In this document: piece after piece, positions 16,196-25,300 of the stretch
Position numbering within the stretch: the stretch's first letter is position 1
How the letters are laid out: every line of letters begins with the position of its first letter
Source: Stigmatella aurantiaca DW4/3-1
Lineage (GTDB): Bacteria; Myxococcota; Myxococcia; Myxococcales; Myxococcaceae
DNA: 64,000 nt
Assembly (NCBI RefSeq): GCF_000165485.1
Contig: NC_014623.1
Coordinates: forward strand, 310,001-374,000
Direction of reading: 5' to 3'
Position numbers and translations under genes: made by a program
Notes under the pieces: model-generated
Told to the model about the DNA's origin: nothing
Seen by the model: only the letters and a program-made list of their open reading frames with translations
The model's database searches: none

Positions 16196-16200
<5 letters not shown>
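16030..16200 (+). other. orphan coding-like fragment
   Basis: A plus frame starting MGVNVIVPIQKGPLF and including TAIVLGFDDWIGRFG looks like folded protein for about 55 residues, then runs into the end of the next gene. It begins exactly where similarity to the recombinase stops. No start site or family is recognised. I read it as a gene scrap. Confidence 0.2.
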
Positions 16201-16492
<292 letters not shown>

Positions 16493-16526
16493 ATCCTTTC
16501 CTCACACAGCACATTCGCACGGTTCT

Positions 16527-16543
16527 GATTGCATTATGCAATC
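16527..16543. promoter_or_regulatory. 17-bp perfect palindrome between two divergent broken genes
   Basis: GATTGCATTATGCAATC is an exact inverted repeat (8-bp arms, 1-base centre) in the gap between the reductase remnant and the HxlR remnant. Its position and AT-rich core fit the operator of the HxlR-type regulator that once controlled both genes. It has outlived both proteins. Confidence 0.5.
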
Positions 16544-16594
16544 GGTTGTAAGCTAGATCGACTGATTTTATATCGCAATTGGTTTGGAGTGGGC

Positions 16595-17032
16595 ATGAAC
16601 GCCCCACGCTCGGGCTGCCCGATCAATCTGGCTCTCGAGGCGCTGGGGGATCGCTGGAGCCTGATCGTCATCCGCGCTCTGATGTTGGGCGTGCCTATGA
16701 GGAAAGATGCGACTTCGCTCGACGATCTCAAGCCGATCGTCGGGACGCTTCCGTGCAAGCTGGCTCGCGAGCGCGTTCACCTGCTCGGGCTCGGGTTTAA
16801 CTCGCCCCGCTTCGACGACTCGGTCGCCGCCATGCGCAAAGTAGGATCGGCGCGGCGGGCAGATCTAGCCGCTGCGAACAAGCCCGGGGAAGGTGAGCGC
16901 GCGAGCTTCCGGCTCCCTGCCGCCATGCGCGAAGCCGTTAAGAAGGACGCGAAGCGGCTCAGCATTGAGGAGTCGGAATGGTGGCGGCGGGCGGGCGGGG
17001 AAAAGCTCGGGGTCACGTTCCGACGGGGCTAG
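16595..17032 (+). pseudogene. truncated HxlR-type regulator fused to an unrelated tail
   Basis: From ATG 16595 the first ~35 residues, CPINLALEALGDRWSLIVIR and what follows, are the start of the HxlR winged-helix domain. Family members are 110-140 residues, with the recognition helix after this point. Here the sequence changes after about residue 38. The tail contains ASFRLPAAMREAVKKDAKRL and SIEESEWWRRAG, which resembles a ribbon-helix-helix (CopG-like) DNA-binding motif. The frame is open to TAG 17030-17032, so a hybrid protein could be made, but neither domain is whole. I infer a deletion joining two genes. Confidence 0.5.
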
Positions 17033-17167
17033 TGGAGTGTCTTCCAAGTTCTTCGACAGAATCGTGAGGGTGTCGACGAATCGATTTGTTTGGGCCCACC
17101 GTGGCCCTGCCCGTGCCGTCGCCCTGAAGGACACGCATGCGGGTGCAGGCGCCCTTGCCGACGGAAG

Positions 17168-17295
17168 TCCGGTCAAACCTGTAGGACAGCCGTACCAGTT
17201 CGTCCCGAGTGCGCCGAGGGGCGACACCTCGACCCAACCGGTCCTACAACCCGACCCGTTCGTCCAGAGCGCGCCCGAGAGGGGTTCCCTCGAAC
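17168..17295. repeat. two imperfect ~58-bp direct repeats with palindromic cores
   Basis: Units beginning near 17170 and 17238 share CCGTTCGTCC-like and GAGxGCGCC(C)GAG blocks and end in CCTCGA or CCCTCGA. The first contains the 16-mer also found at 2220-2235. Each unit has a loose inverted repeat (AACCTG to CAGTT; AACCGG to CCCGTT). They lie in the 627-bp gap 17033-17659, which has no intact gene. Confidence 0.45.
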
Positions 17296-17430
17296 GGGTT
17301 GAGCAGACCGGGGCGTGCGCAAAAACACGTTCGACCTGCGACGCGCCGCCTCCATCCAGAACATTGAATCCTGGCAGCGGCACTCCCAGCGCCTCCTGCT
17401 CAAAGCGGGATAGCTGGCATTTCAAACGGC

Positions 17431-17486
17431 TCGGTGCTCTAGCGGTTTCGCACCGCCCGGCGTGGGTTCGATTCCCGCCGCATCCA
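17431..17486 (+). tRNA. tRNA 3'-end-like fragment, possible attachment site
   Basis: GTGGGTTCGATTCCCGC at 17462-17478 forms a T-arm, and CGCATCCA follows as the 3' acceptor strand. Upstream, AGCGG-TTTCGCA-CCGCC can be drawn as a 7-base anticodon loop (anticodon would read TCG) with a mismatched stem. No D-arm and no 5' acceptor strand (GGATGCG) is found, so it is not a working tRNA gene. Tyrosine recombinases often use tRNA 3' ends as attachment sites, and a recombinase scrap lies 1.4 kb away, so this may be a leftover attachment site. Chance similarity cannot be excluded. Confidence 0.4.
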
Positions 17487-17659
17487 CTGCGAGATGCGCC
17501 GAGTCAACTCCTGCACCGCGCGCCCCCGCCTCGTGCGACGCCTACGTCTGCTCTCGGCGGAGCGCCCCCACGGCTCTTTGCTGGGCGCAATGCACAGTGC
17601 CGCGGGGGATGGGAATCCAGCCCCCGGGGGCCCTGGCCTGCCTGGGATTGCCCTTTGGA

Positions 17660-18145
17660 CTACAGGCAGTCCATCAGGCCGTCGTAGAGCGACGTGGTGG
17701 TGCCGGGCAGGGGCGCGTACAGCGGCTGCGACCCGGAGAGCGCGGTCAGCAGGGCGGTGATGGTGGTGCCGCTGGCCAGCGGGCTGACACAGGACCACGT
17801 CTGTGTCTGCACGTCGATGGTGCCCGTGGACGGGAGGATCTCCTCATTGCTGGCAGCGAACACCCAGACGCACTGGCCCACGACGCCCGTGCTGCTGTGA
17901 ATGGAACATTGGAAGCGCAGCGGCTGGATGTTGCTGTAATCGCCCTCGCAGAACGTGTCCCCACAGATGTCGTCGAAGTTCTCCCTCAGGTTGGAGCGCA
18001 GCTCCAGCCAGGCCGGGTACTGCGGCCGGGACGACAGATAGGACGTGGCGTCGGTGTAGAAGGACCGCGTCTGCGCCACCACCACCGGCGCGGAGAGGGA
18101 CAGCCCCAGCGAGGACAGCGCCAGCCACGAACGGATGTTCTTCAC
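17660..18145 (-). CDS. secreted hypothetical protein
   Basis: The 161-residue protein starts at GTG 18145 after a GGAGG site. A Sec signal peptide spans about 20 residues (WLALSSLGLSLSAPVVVAQ). The mature part has six Cys (three near ICGDTFCEGDY and QCSI), which may form disulfides, and repeated Ser/Thr/Tyr. The C-terminus reads SLYDGLMDCL. There is no known domain. It is exported to the periplasm or outside. It lies just right of the decayed island, with 180 bp of empty sequence before the isonitrile gene, and is not clearly part of that cluster. Confidence 0.7.
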   Translation of the reverse strand: MKNIRSWLALSSLGLSLSAPVVVAQTRSFYTDATSYLSSRPQYPAWLELRSNLRENFDDICGDTFCEGDYSNIQPLRFQCSIHSSTGVVGQCVWVFAASNEEILPSTGTIDVQTQTWSCVSPLASGTTITALLTALSGSQPLYAPLPGTTTSLYDGLMDCL

Positions 18146-18325
18146 GGAAGACCTCCAAGAAACGGTCACCCCACAGGCGGGGCGGCCACCTGGGAGACCA
18201 CCCGGGTTTGACATGAGTTTCAAGCAAAGCCTCTTTAACATTGAGTCCACGATGACAGCTGGGGACCGCCTTGACGCCCGTCCGTCCGGTGTCAGGTCAG
18301 GGAAAAGGGGCTTGCCCCGATCACC

Positions 18326-19258
18326 TCAGTCCTGCTGGAAGTGGCTGGGCTTGCCGTCGAGGTGCACCAGGCGCCCGAGTGTCGCGGCCTTCGCGCGCGG
18401 CATGAGGGTCCAGGTGCCGTCCGCGCGGCGCAGGGCCGCCGAGTGCCAGGGGGTGGTCCAGGCGTCGGGGGCGTCGAGGAGGCGGATGCCGAATTTGGCC
18501 GCGCCAACGGGCTGGGGGTGGATGGACAGCCGTACGGCGTTCGGGTGGTGCTCGGCGATGAGGTTGCCCCAGGCGCGGCTGCGCTGGATGACACCGTAGG
18601 CGCGCTGCCGGCAGGCGCGTTGGAGCGCGGAGCGGGTGCCGGGCCAGTCAGGGGTGTCCTCGACGAGGAAGCGGGTGATGCCCCGGTAGAGGGCGAGGGT
18701 GTGGTCGTCGACGTGGATCTCGGCGCGCACGTCGTCCAGGGCGGGGGCGTAGCGGTCGTGGGCGTGGGCGCGTTTCGCAGCATGAGGGAGGGGGCCGAAG
18801 ACGTCGCGCAGGTCGAAGACGCACAGTCTCTCCAGGCCCAGTTGATCGATCAGTGTGCGGAGTTCGTCGCTGTAGGCGTCGATGTGGTCATCTGGGACGC
18901 CGATGAGGTCGCTGAAGATGTGGCCGTCGGAGCAGATGATCACGCGGGCGCCGGGCCAGTGGATCCGTTGGATCTCGGTGCACAGGGTGTCCAGGAAGGT
19001 GAGGGAGAGGCGTTCTCCGTGGTCGGGCAGGTGGCCCAGAACCTTGGCCGGGTTGGGGGACTTGCAGGGGAAGCCGGGCAAGGTGAAGACGATGGGGGCG
19101 CCGTCGCGGACGAATGTGGCGATGCTGCGCAGTTGGTGGGGGAACGCCTTCACAGAGGCGGGGGTCAGGTCGGTCGTGCGGTGGTAACGGAGGAGGAGGT
19201 TCAGGATCGAGGCGCTGATGCTCGTGGGGAGGGCGTCCGGTGCGTTCGTCTGCAGCAT
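18326..19258 (-). CDS. isonitrile (isocyanide) synthase, PvcA/IsnA/DIT1 family
   Basis: The 310-residue protein starts at ATG 19258 after AGGAGA. It carries the DIT1_PvcA signature blocks GFPCKSPNPAKVLGHLPDHG and ARVIICSDGHIFSDLIGV, at the usual place in the first half, with normal family length. Members turn the amino group of L-Tyr or L-Trp (or, in another branch, related substrates) into an isonitrile using ribulose 5-phosphate as the carbon source. The common partner, a 2-oxoglutarate oxygenase of the PvcB/IsnB type, is absent. Instead a P450 lies 111 bases upstream on the same strand, with a second P450 and a ferredoxin divergent. This layout recalls xanthocillin- or hazimycin-type dimeric isonitriles. 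Which amino acid is used cannot be read from the sequence. Confidence 0.85.
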   Translation of the reverse strand: MLQTNAPDALPTSISASILNLLLRYHRTTDLTPASVKAFPHQLRSIATFVRDGAPIVFTLPGFPCKSPNPAKVLGHLPDHGERLSLTFLDTLCTEIQRIHWPGARVIICSDGHIFSDLIGVPDDHIDAYSDELRTLIDQLGLERLCVFDLRDVFGPLPHAAKRAHAHDRYAPALDDVRAEIHVDDHTLALYRGITRFLVEDTPDWPGTRSALQRACRQRAYGVIQRSRAWGNLIAEHHPNAVRLSIHPQPVGAAKFGIRLLDAPDAWTTPWHSAALRRADGTWTLMPRAKAATLGRLVHLDGKPSHFQQD

Positions 19259-19369
19259 GGCAGGTCTCCTGGCGCTGTGGCGGGATGCGGCCGGGCGCCG
19301 TCGGTAGCGGGTGGAACTGGTGGGCCGGATCGGACGGTGCGGCCGGATCCGGTCAGCCGAGTGTCGGTG

Positions 19370-20608
19370 TCAGAGGCGCCGGCCGTAGCCGACGGGCAGG
19401 TGGTTGGTGCCGCGGCCGAGGACGGCCGGGATCCACGCGATGGCCTCATCCCTGATGGACAGGTGCAGGCCGGGCAGCCGGGAGAGCAGGGTGCCGAGGG
19501 CGATCTGGAGTTCGGTGCGAGCGAGGGCGGCGCCGGGGCAGAAGTGGATGCCGTGGCCGAAGGCGAGGTGGGGGTTGGGGCTGCGGTCGAAGTCGAGGGT
19601 GTCGGGGTCGGGGAAGCGGCGCGGGTCGCGGTTGGCGGCGCACAGGGAGACGATCACCGAATCGCCAGCGGGAACACGCGTGCCGTGCAGGTCGCTGTCC
19701 CGGTCGAAGAAACGCCAAGTGGTCAGCTCGAAGGCGCTGTCGTAGCGCAGGAGTTCCTCGACGGCGCGGGGCAGCAGGTCCGGGTTGCCGCGGAGGCGGG
19801 CGAGCTGGCTGGGGTGACGGAACAGGGCGATCAAGGCGGTGGTGATCTGGTTGGTGACCGGTTCCTGGCCGGCGACGAGGAGCTGGAAGATCATCGAGCC
19901 CAGTTCCTCCTGGGACAGTTCACTGCGTTCGTGGGCCACGACGAGGCGGCTGAGCAGGTCGTCCTCCCTGTGCTCGCGTTTGTGGGCGACGACGCCGGCG
20001 ATGTAGCTCTGCAGGCCGTGCAGGCGTGCCTCGTACAGCGGCCGGCCTGGGTCGGTGGGGCCGACCGGCTGGACGACCTTCCCCCAGTCGCGGTCGAAGC
20101 GGCCTGCCAACTCGGGGGGGAGACCGATGAATTCGGCGAGGACCTGGAAGGGGAAGCGGGCGGCGAAGCCGGTGACCAGGTCCGCGGGGCCATGCTCGGG
20201 CAGCCCGTCGACGAGCGCGTCGGCCAGTGCCTGGAAACGGGGGCGGAGCTGTTCGATGCGCCGGGGCGTGAAGGCGTCCGTCACGAACCGGCGCATGCGG
20301 GTGTGCCGGGGCGGGTCCTGGTGGAGCAGGTGCACCTGGAGTTGGGAGTGCTGCGGCTCTGGCATGATCGAGGCGCGGGCTCGCCAGCGGTCGTTGCCTC
20401 GGCCGTGGTTCTTGCCGAGGCGGTCGTCGTTCAGCGCGGAGCGCGCGGCCTCGTAGCCGGTGACGAGCCAGGCCCGGACGCCGCTGGGGAAGAGCACGCG
20501 ATGGACCGGCCCTGCTTCACGCATCCGCTTGTATAGGAAGTAAGGGTTGGCCTTATAGGGGCAGCCCGTGAGCGGGACCGGATCGGGCAGGGGTTCGTGA
20601 AGGGCCAT
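19370..20608 (-). CDS. cytochrome P450, isonitrile cluster, unusual I-helix
   Basis: The 412-residue class I bacterial P450 starts at ATG 20608. The heme loop is FGHGIHFCPGAALA with the Cys ligand at about residue 357; ExxR is in VEELLRYD. The I-helix reads LLVAGQEPVTNQ where most P450s have AGxET: the acid is kept but the usual Thr that helps O-O cleavage is Pro. This is seen in some P450s with atypical chemistry. It is cytosolic and needs electrons from a ferredoxin, perhaps the one at 22089. It is probably co-transcribed with the isonitrile synthase downstream. Likely roles are oxidative coupling, desaturation or hydroxylation of the isonitrile product. The style of the sequence resembles actinobacterial P450s. 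Confidence 0.85.
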   Translation of the reverse strand: MALHEPLPDPVPLTGCPYKANPYFLYKRMREAGPVHRVLFPSGVRAWLVTGYEAARSALNDDRLGKNHGRGNDRWRARASIMPEPQHSQLQVHLLHQDPPRHTRMRRFVTDAFTPRRIEQLRPRFQALADALVDGLPEHGPADLVTGFAARFPFQVLAEFIGLPPELAGRFDRDWGKVVQPVGPTDPGRPLYEARLHGLQSYIAGVVAHKREHREDDLLSRLVVAHERSELSQEELGSMIFQLLVAGQEPVTNQITTALIALFRHPSQLARLRGNPDLLPRAVEELLRYDSAFELTTWRFFDRDSDLHGTRVPAGDSVIVSLCAANRDPRRFPDPDTLDFDRSPNPHLAFGHGIHFCPGAALARTELQIALGTLLSRLPGLHLSIRDEAIAWIPAVLGRGTNHLPVGYGRRL

Positions 20609-20862
20609 GGGTTCTTCTCAGTGGGCGAGATCGGGCTGGCAGTGGCGCCGACGAGGCCGCGGATGCGGCTCACATGGGTAGAGAAGTGAAATGGGTTTGT
20701 GAGGGCAGTGGGGGGATGGCCCCAACCGGCCTGGGTACTCGGTATTCGTGCAAGGCACGTCCGGAGCACGCGCGGCATCACAAGCGCGAGGGATTCCTTA
20801 CGCTCGCTCGTGACAAACGCTATCGGTGTGTCACACGGGTGCGGTCGCCACTCTGTCGACGT
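20609..20862. promoter_or_regulatory. divergent promoter region of the isonitrile cluster with an inverted repeat
   Basis: This 254-bp gap separates the two divergent P450 genes, so both transcripts should start here. GTGACA (20810-20815) and its reverse complement TGTCAC (20829-20834) are spaced 13 bases apart, about 30 bases before the plus-strand start, and could bind a dimeric regulator. No regulator gene lies in the cluster. No -10/-35 pair is clear. Confidence 0.4.
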
Positions 20863-22092
20863 ATGAGCACGAGAAACGCCAGTCGTGGGGATGCTCAGGC
20901 AATTCCTGGTTCACCGCCGCACTATCCGTTCGGGCCCGTCCGGGCCTTGGACCTCCACCCGCGGTACGCGGAACTGTGCCGGGAGGAGCCGGTCAGCCGC
21001 GTGAGGATGCCGTTCGGTGGTGAAGCGTGGCTGCTGACCGGCTACGCCGAGATCAAGCAGTTCCTGGCCGACCCGAGGTTCAGCTCCCTGAAAGCCACGG
21101 CGCCGGATACTGCCCGGGTTACCCCATTGCCGCTGCGGCCGGGAAACCTGCTCACGATGGATCCACCGGACCACACCCGGATCCGTCGCGTCGTGGCGAA
21201 GGCCTTCACGATGCGGCGGGTGGAGCAGTTGCGCGACCGGATCCGTGACGTGGTGGACAAGCAACTCGACCTGCTCGTTGCGCAGGGACCCCCGGCGGAC
21301 CTGGTCGCCAGTCTGGCGGTCCCGCTGCCGGTCGTGATGATCTCCGAGCTGTTTGGCATCCCCTACGCGGATCGGGAGCAGTTCCGCCGGTACGCCGACG
21401 TCTTCGTCGCCACGACGGCCTACGACGCCGTCGAGATCGACCGATCCCGGACGGCGCTGGAGCAGTACTTCCAGGAGTTGCTGGAACAGCGCCGCTCATG
21501 CCCCACGGACGACCTCGTCAGCACCTTGCTGGAGGCGATGGACACCGAGCGGCTGACGCCGCTCGAAACCGCTCGAACCGGTATCGGAATTCTCATGGCC
21601 GGCCACGAGACGTCGCTCAGCATGATCTCGAACAGCTGCTTCCTGTTGCTCTCCCACCGAGCGCTCTACGCCCAACTGGTGGCTGAACCCTTGCTGCTGC
21701 CGACGGCGGTCGAGGAACTGCTGCGGTACATCCCGTTGCGCTCGACCGGGAGCTTCCCGCGGCGAGCGACGGAGGACGTCGAGCTGGGGGGCGTCCTGAT
21801 CCGCAAGGGGGAGACGGTCATCTTCCAGCGCGCGTCCGCGGATCGTGACGAGCGCGTCTTCACGTGCCCCGAGAAGATCGACCTCACCCGCAGACCCAAC
21901 CCGCACCTCGGTTTCGGCCACGGGGCGCATCACTGCCTCGGAGCGTCGCTGGCCAGGTGCGAGTTGAGCCTCGCGATCGAGGGCCTGATCCGTAGGTTTC
22001 CAAACCTGCGGCTCGCAGTCCCTGATGGCGAGGTGCCGTGGAAGCCCGGGCTGATCGCCCGCTGCCCCGCACACCTCGAGGTGACGTGGTGA
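20863..22092 (+). CDS. cytochrome P450, isonitrile cluster
   Basis: The 409-residue P450 has the canonical I-helix GILMAGHETSLSMI, ExxR in VEELLRY, PERF-like ADRDERVF, and heme loop FGHGAHHCLGASLA with Cys at about 358. It resembles the CYP105/CYP107-like enzymes of actinobacteria. ATG 20863 is chosen because upstream sequence in the longer frame is not P450-like; a shorter start cannot be excluded. The stop overlaps the ferredoxin start by 4 bases (GTGA), so the two are translationally coupled and very likely a redox pair. The role is presumably oxidation of the isonitrile or its dimer, by analogy with the fungal xanthocillin pathway. Confidence 0.88.
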   Translation: MSTRNASRGDAQAIPGSPPHYPFGPVRALDLHPRYAELCREEPVSRVRMPFGGEAWLLTGYAEIKQFLADPRFSSLKATAPDTARVTPLPLRPGNLLTMDPPDHTRIRRVVAKAFTMRRVEQLRDRIRDVVDKQLDLLVAQGPPADLVASLAVPLPVVMISELFGIPYADREQFRRYADVFVATTAYDAVEIDRSRTALEQYFQELLEQRRSCPTDDLVSTLLEAMDTERLTPLETARTGIGILMAGHETSLSMISNSCFLLLSHRALYAQLVAEPLLLPTAVEELLRYIPLRSTGSFPRRATEDVELGGVLIRKGETVIFQRASADRDERVFTCPEKIDLTRRPNPHLGFGHGAHHCLGASLARCELSLAIEGLIRRFPNLRLAVPDGEVPWKPGLIARCPAHLEVTW

Positions 22093-22331
22093 GCGGCGGA
22101 ACCTCCCTGCCCCGTCGCTGGCGGGTCAGGGTCACGGAGAACTGTGCCGGCTGCGGGATGTGCGCCATGGCGGCACGCCGCTACTTCCACCTCGTGGACG
22201 GCCACTCGCAAGCCCGGCACAGCGAGGTCGATCCGGACGACGCCGTGATCGCTGCGGCCGAGCTGTGCCCGATGAACGCCATCGAAGTGTTCGACGCTGA
22301 CACCGGCGCCGAGGTGACACCCACGCCCTGA
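22089..22331 (+). CDS. small ferredoxin, electron donor for the P450s
   Basis: The 80-residue ferredoxin starts at GTG 22089, overlapping the P450 stop. The cluster motif is CAGCGMC (C19, C22, C25), with CP near residue 63 giving a fourth Cys. Many P450-associated ferredoxins have a non-Cys residue at the second position and bind [3Fe-4S]; four Cys here suggest [4Fe-4S] instead, or exchange between the two. It should pass electrons to the coupled P450 and perhaps to the one at 19370. No reductase gene is nearby, so a housekeeping ferredoxin reductase must supply it. Confidence 0.88.
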   Translation: MSGGTSLPRRWRVRVTENCAGCGMCAMAARRYFHLVDGHSQARHSEVDPDDAVIAAAELCPMNAIEVFDADTGAEVTPTP

Positions 22332-22375
22332 ACCGGCCTCAGGACCCGTTGGCGGGGCGGCAAGGGGGCCTGCTG

Positions 22376-25300
22376 TCAGGGTTGCGCTGTCCTCGGTGAG
22401 GTGGGCGCGATGGATCGCAAGGGGGCATCGCTGCCCAGGGCGATGAAGGGAGCCCAATCGTGGGGATGAGGCCGGGAAGCGCGAAGTGAGCGCATGGCCT
22501 CGTGCAGAGCGAAGGCCCGGCCCTGGCCGGCCAGGAGGTTGCGGTAGTAGGCGTCCATGAGCAGGCGGGTGGAGTCGTCATTGACCTTCCACAGGCTCAT
22601 GACGATGGTCTCGGCGCCGGCCACCACGAGCGAGCGGCGCAGGCCCTGGACGCCCTGGCCCAGTTGGACCTGGCCGCGGCCGGTGTCGCAGGCGGAGAGG
22701 ACGACGAGCTGGGTGCCCCAGAGGTTGAGCCCGGCCAGCTCGAGCGCGGTGACCAGTGCGGCGTCGGGACGATGCGGGGAAGGCGCGGAGGCGCCGTCAG
22801 ATTCCAGGGCGCGTGCCCCCGCGAGGGCGAGGCCCGAGCGCAGCAGCGGTGCCTGGAGGCTGGGTGGCTGGGGGAGCTCGCCGAGCGCACCGAAGTGGAC
22901 CACGGCGCGGGAGCCCGGGGGCACAGGGGCATCGTCGATGAAGAATCCATGGGTGGCCAGGTGGAGGATGCCAGGCGTGGGCAGCTTGAAAAGCCGCTCC
23001 TTGGAGGCCTCGGGGCCCAGGAAGAGCTGGGCTTGAGACAGCAGGCGCTGAATGCTCTCGGCCTCCTGACGGGTGCCAGGCAGGGGGACCCATGTGCTGC
23101 TGGGGAGGTCCGCGCGGGCGGTGGAGAGGAAGCGCTCAATGGCGCTGGAAGACACGGCCCGCGTGGAGAGAAGGCTGGCGCCGGAGGGGGGCGCGGTGAA
23201 GTCCGGGTCGGCGAGGACGACGACAGAGGAAGAGGGGGCGAGCTCTTCGGGATGCGGCAGCAGCTGTCTTCCAGAGGTGAGGTAGAGGAAATCGAAGGAG
23301 TCGAGAAGGAAGCCGTGGCCGTCGTGGAGCGCGGCGAAGGGAATGAGGCTCAGCTGCCCATCGGGAGACAGCAGAATGCGGCGGGTGGATCCCAGCAGGG
23401 GGAGGAGGGGCTGAAAGGCGCTCTGGTAGAGCGCCTGGGCGGTGACTTGGAAGGAGGTGTCGCGGTTGGCCAGGGCGTCGCGCAGGCGCGAGGCGTCGCG
23501 GTCGATGGGGGCGGCGGGGCCCAGGTCCACGGCGCGCGTGGAGGCATCGGGGAAGAGGACCAGGGCCAGGTAGCGCAGCTGGCTGGGAAGCTGTTCGGAA
23601 GGCGTCCCGTTTTGGGGGATGAGGGGTTTGTCCGTGTAGGTGATGAACTCGACCAGGGCGCCATCCTGGGGGAGAGAGGCGGCGACGCGGTCGACGATGT
23701 CGGCGGGAGAGGGCAGGGCGGTGAGGACGCGGAAGGGAGCGGAGCGCCGGGCGAGGCCCGCTTCGAGGGCGTCGCCCGCGTCGGTCAGAGACTGGAGCCG
23801 CTGTGGGTAGTCTCCAGGGCTGAGGGAGCCGGGCCCCTTGAGCGAGAGCGTGGCCAGTTGGGTGCGCAGTTCCCGCAGCCGCTCGAAGGCGTCGCGGTCC
23901 TCGGGGCTCAGGCTTTGGGCGAGGGTGAGGGAGATGTTGGCGGCTTCCTCGATGGAGCGGCCCTTGCGCAGGAGCACCGCACCGAGGGCCAGGCGTTGGA
24001 CGCGGGGGTCCTCCGGGTGCATGCGCAGCAGGGTGTAGAGGGTTTGCTCGTTCGCGCGGAGATACTGGAGGAAGGCCGTCAGGCGTGACTCGGAGAAGTC
24101 GAGCGCCTCCTGGCGCAAGCGCTGCTCGGAGAGGGAGAAGGCGCGGGTGAAGAGAGGCAATGCGTCAGAGAGGCGATGCTGGGCCAGGCGCAGCAGGGCG
24201 AAGTTGTTGAGCGAGGCGGCGACATCCGGGTGGCTCTTGCCGAGGGTCGCCTCCCGGGTGGTGAGCGCGCGCCGGTAGAGGGGCTCGGCCTGGCCGTAGA
24301 GTTCTTGCTCAAAGAAGAAGACGGCGAGGTTGTTGCGCGAGGTGGCGGTCTTGGGGTGGTTTTTGCCGAGGGCCGCCTCCCGGAGGGTGAGCGCACGTTG
24401 AAGCAGGGGTTTGGCCCGCTCGTACAACCCTTGGTCCGAGTAGAGGCTGGCGAGGTGTTGGAGGGTTTGGGCGACGTCGGGGTGGCTCTTGCCGAGGGCC
24501 TCTTCCTGGAGGGCGAGTGCACGTTGGAGGAGGGGTTCGGCCCGGCCGTACAATTCCTGGGATTGGTAGAAGATGGCGAAGTTGGTGAGCAATGTGGCGA
24601 CTTGGGGGTGGGCCTCGCCCAAGGCGGTCTCCGAGATGGCGAGCGCGCGCTGATGAAGCGGCTCGGACCGGTCATAGAGCCCCTGCAAATCGTAAAGTTT
24701 GGCGAGGTTGTTGAGCGCCATGGCGACGTGGGGGTGGTCAGGGCCCAGGACCTCCTCCCAGTTCGAGAGTGCGCGTTGGAAGAGCGGTTCGGCCCGGTCG
24801 TACAACCCCTGCTCGAGAAAGAGCGCGGCCAGGTTGTTGAGCGTCATGGAGACGTAGGGGTGGTGGGGGCCCCGCTCCTTCTCCCAGAGCGAGAGCGCGC
24901 GCTGGAAGAGCGGTTCGGCCCGGCCGTACAACCCCTGCTCGAGAAAGAGCGCGGCCAGGTTGTTGAGCGAGGTGGCGACGTCCGGGTGGTGGGGGCCGAG
25001 CGCTTCGCGGATGGCGAGCGCGCGCTGATAGAGAGGCTCGGCCCGGTCGTACAACCCCTGCTTCAGGGCGATCACGGCGAGGGCATCGAGCGAGTTGGCG
25101 ACATCCGGGTGGTTCTTGCCGAAGGCCGCTTCGCGGATGGCGAGCGCGCGCTGGAAGAGGGGCTCGGCCTGGCCGTACAAGCCTTGATCCGTATAGAGGA
25201 TGGCGAGGCTCTGGAGCGAGGCAGCGACGTGGGGGTGGCTCTTGCCAAGGGCCGCTTCCCGGAGGGAAAGCGCGCGCTGAAGCAGCGGCTTGGCATGGGC

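Noticed and set aside
17431-17486. A functional tRNA gene
   Set aside because: Only the T-arm and 3' acceptor strand are convincing; no D-arm or 5' acceptor half exists upstream.
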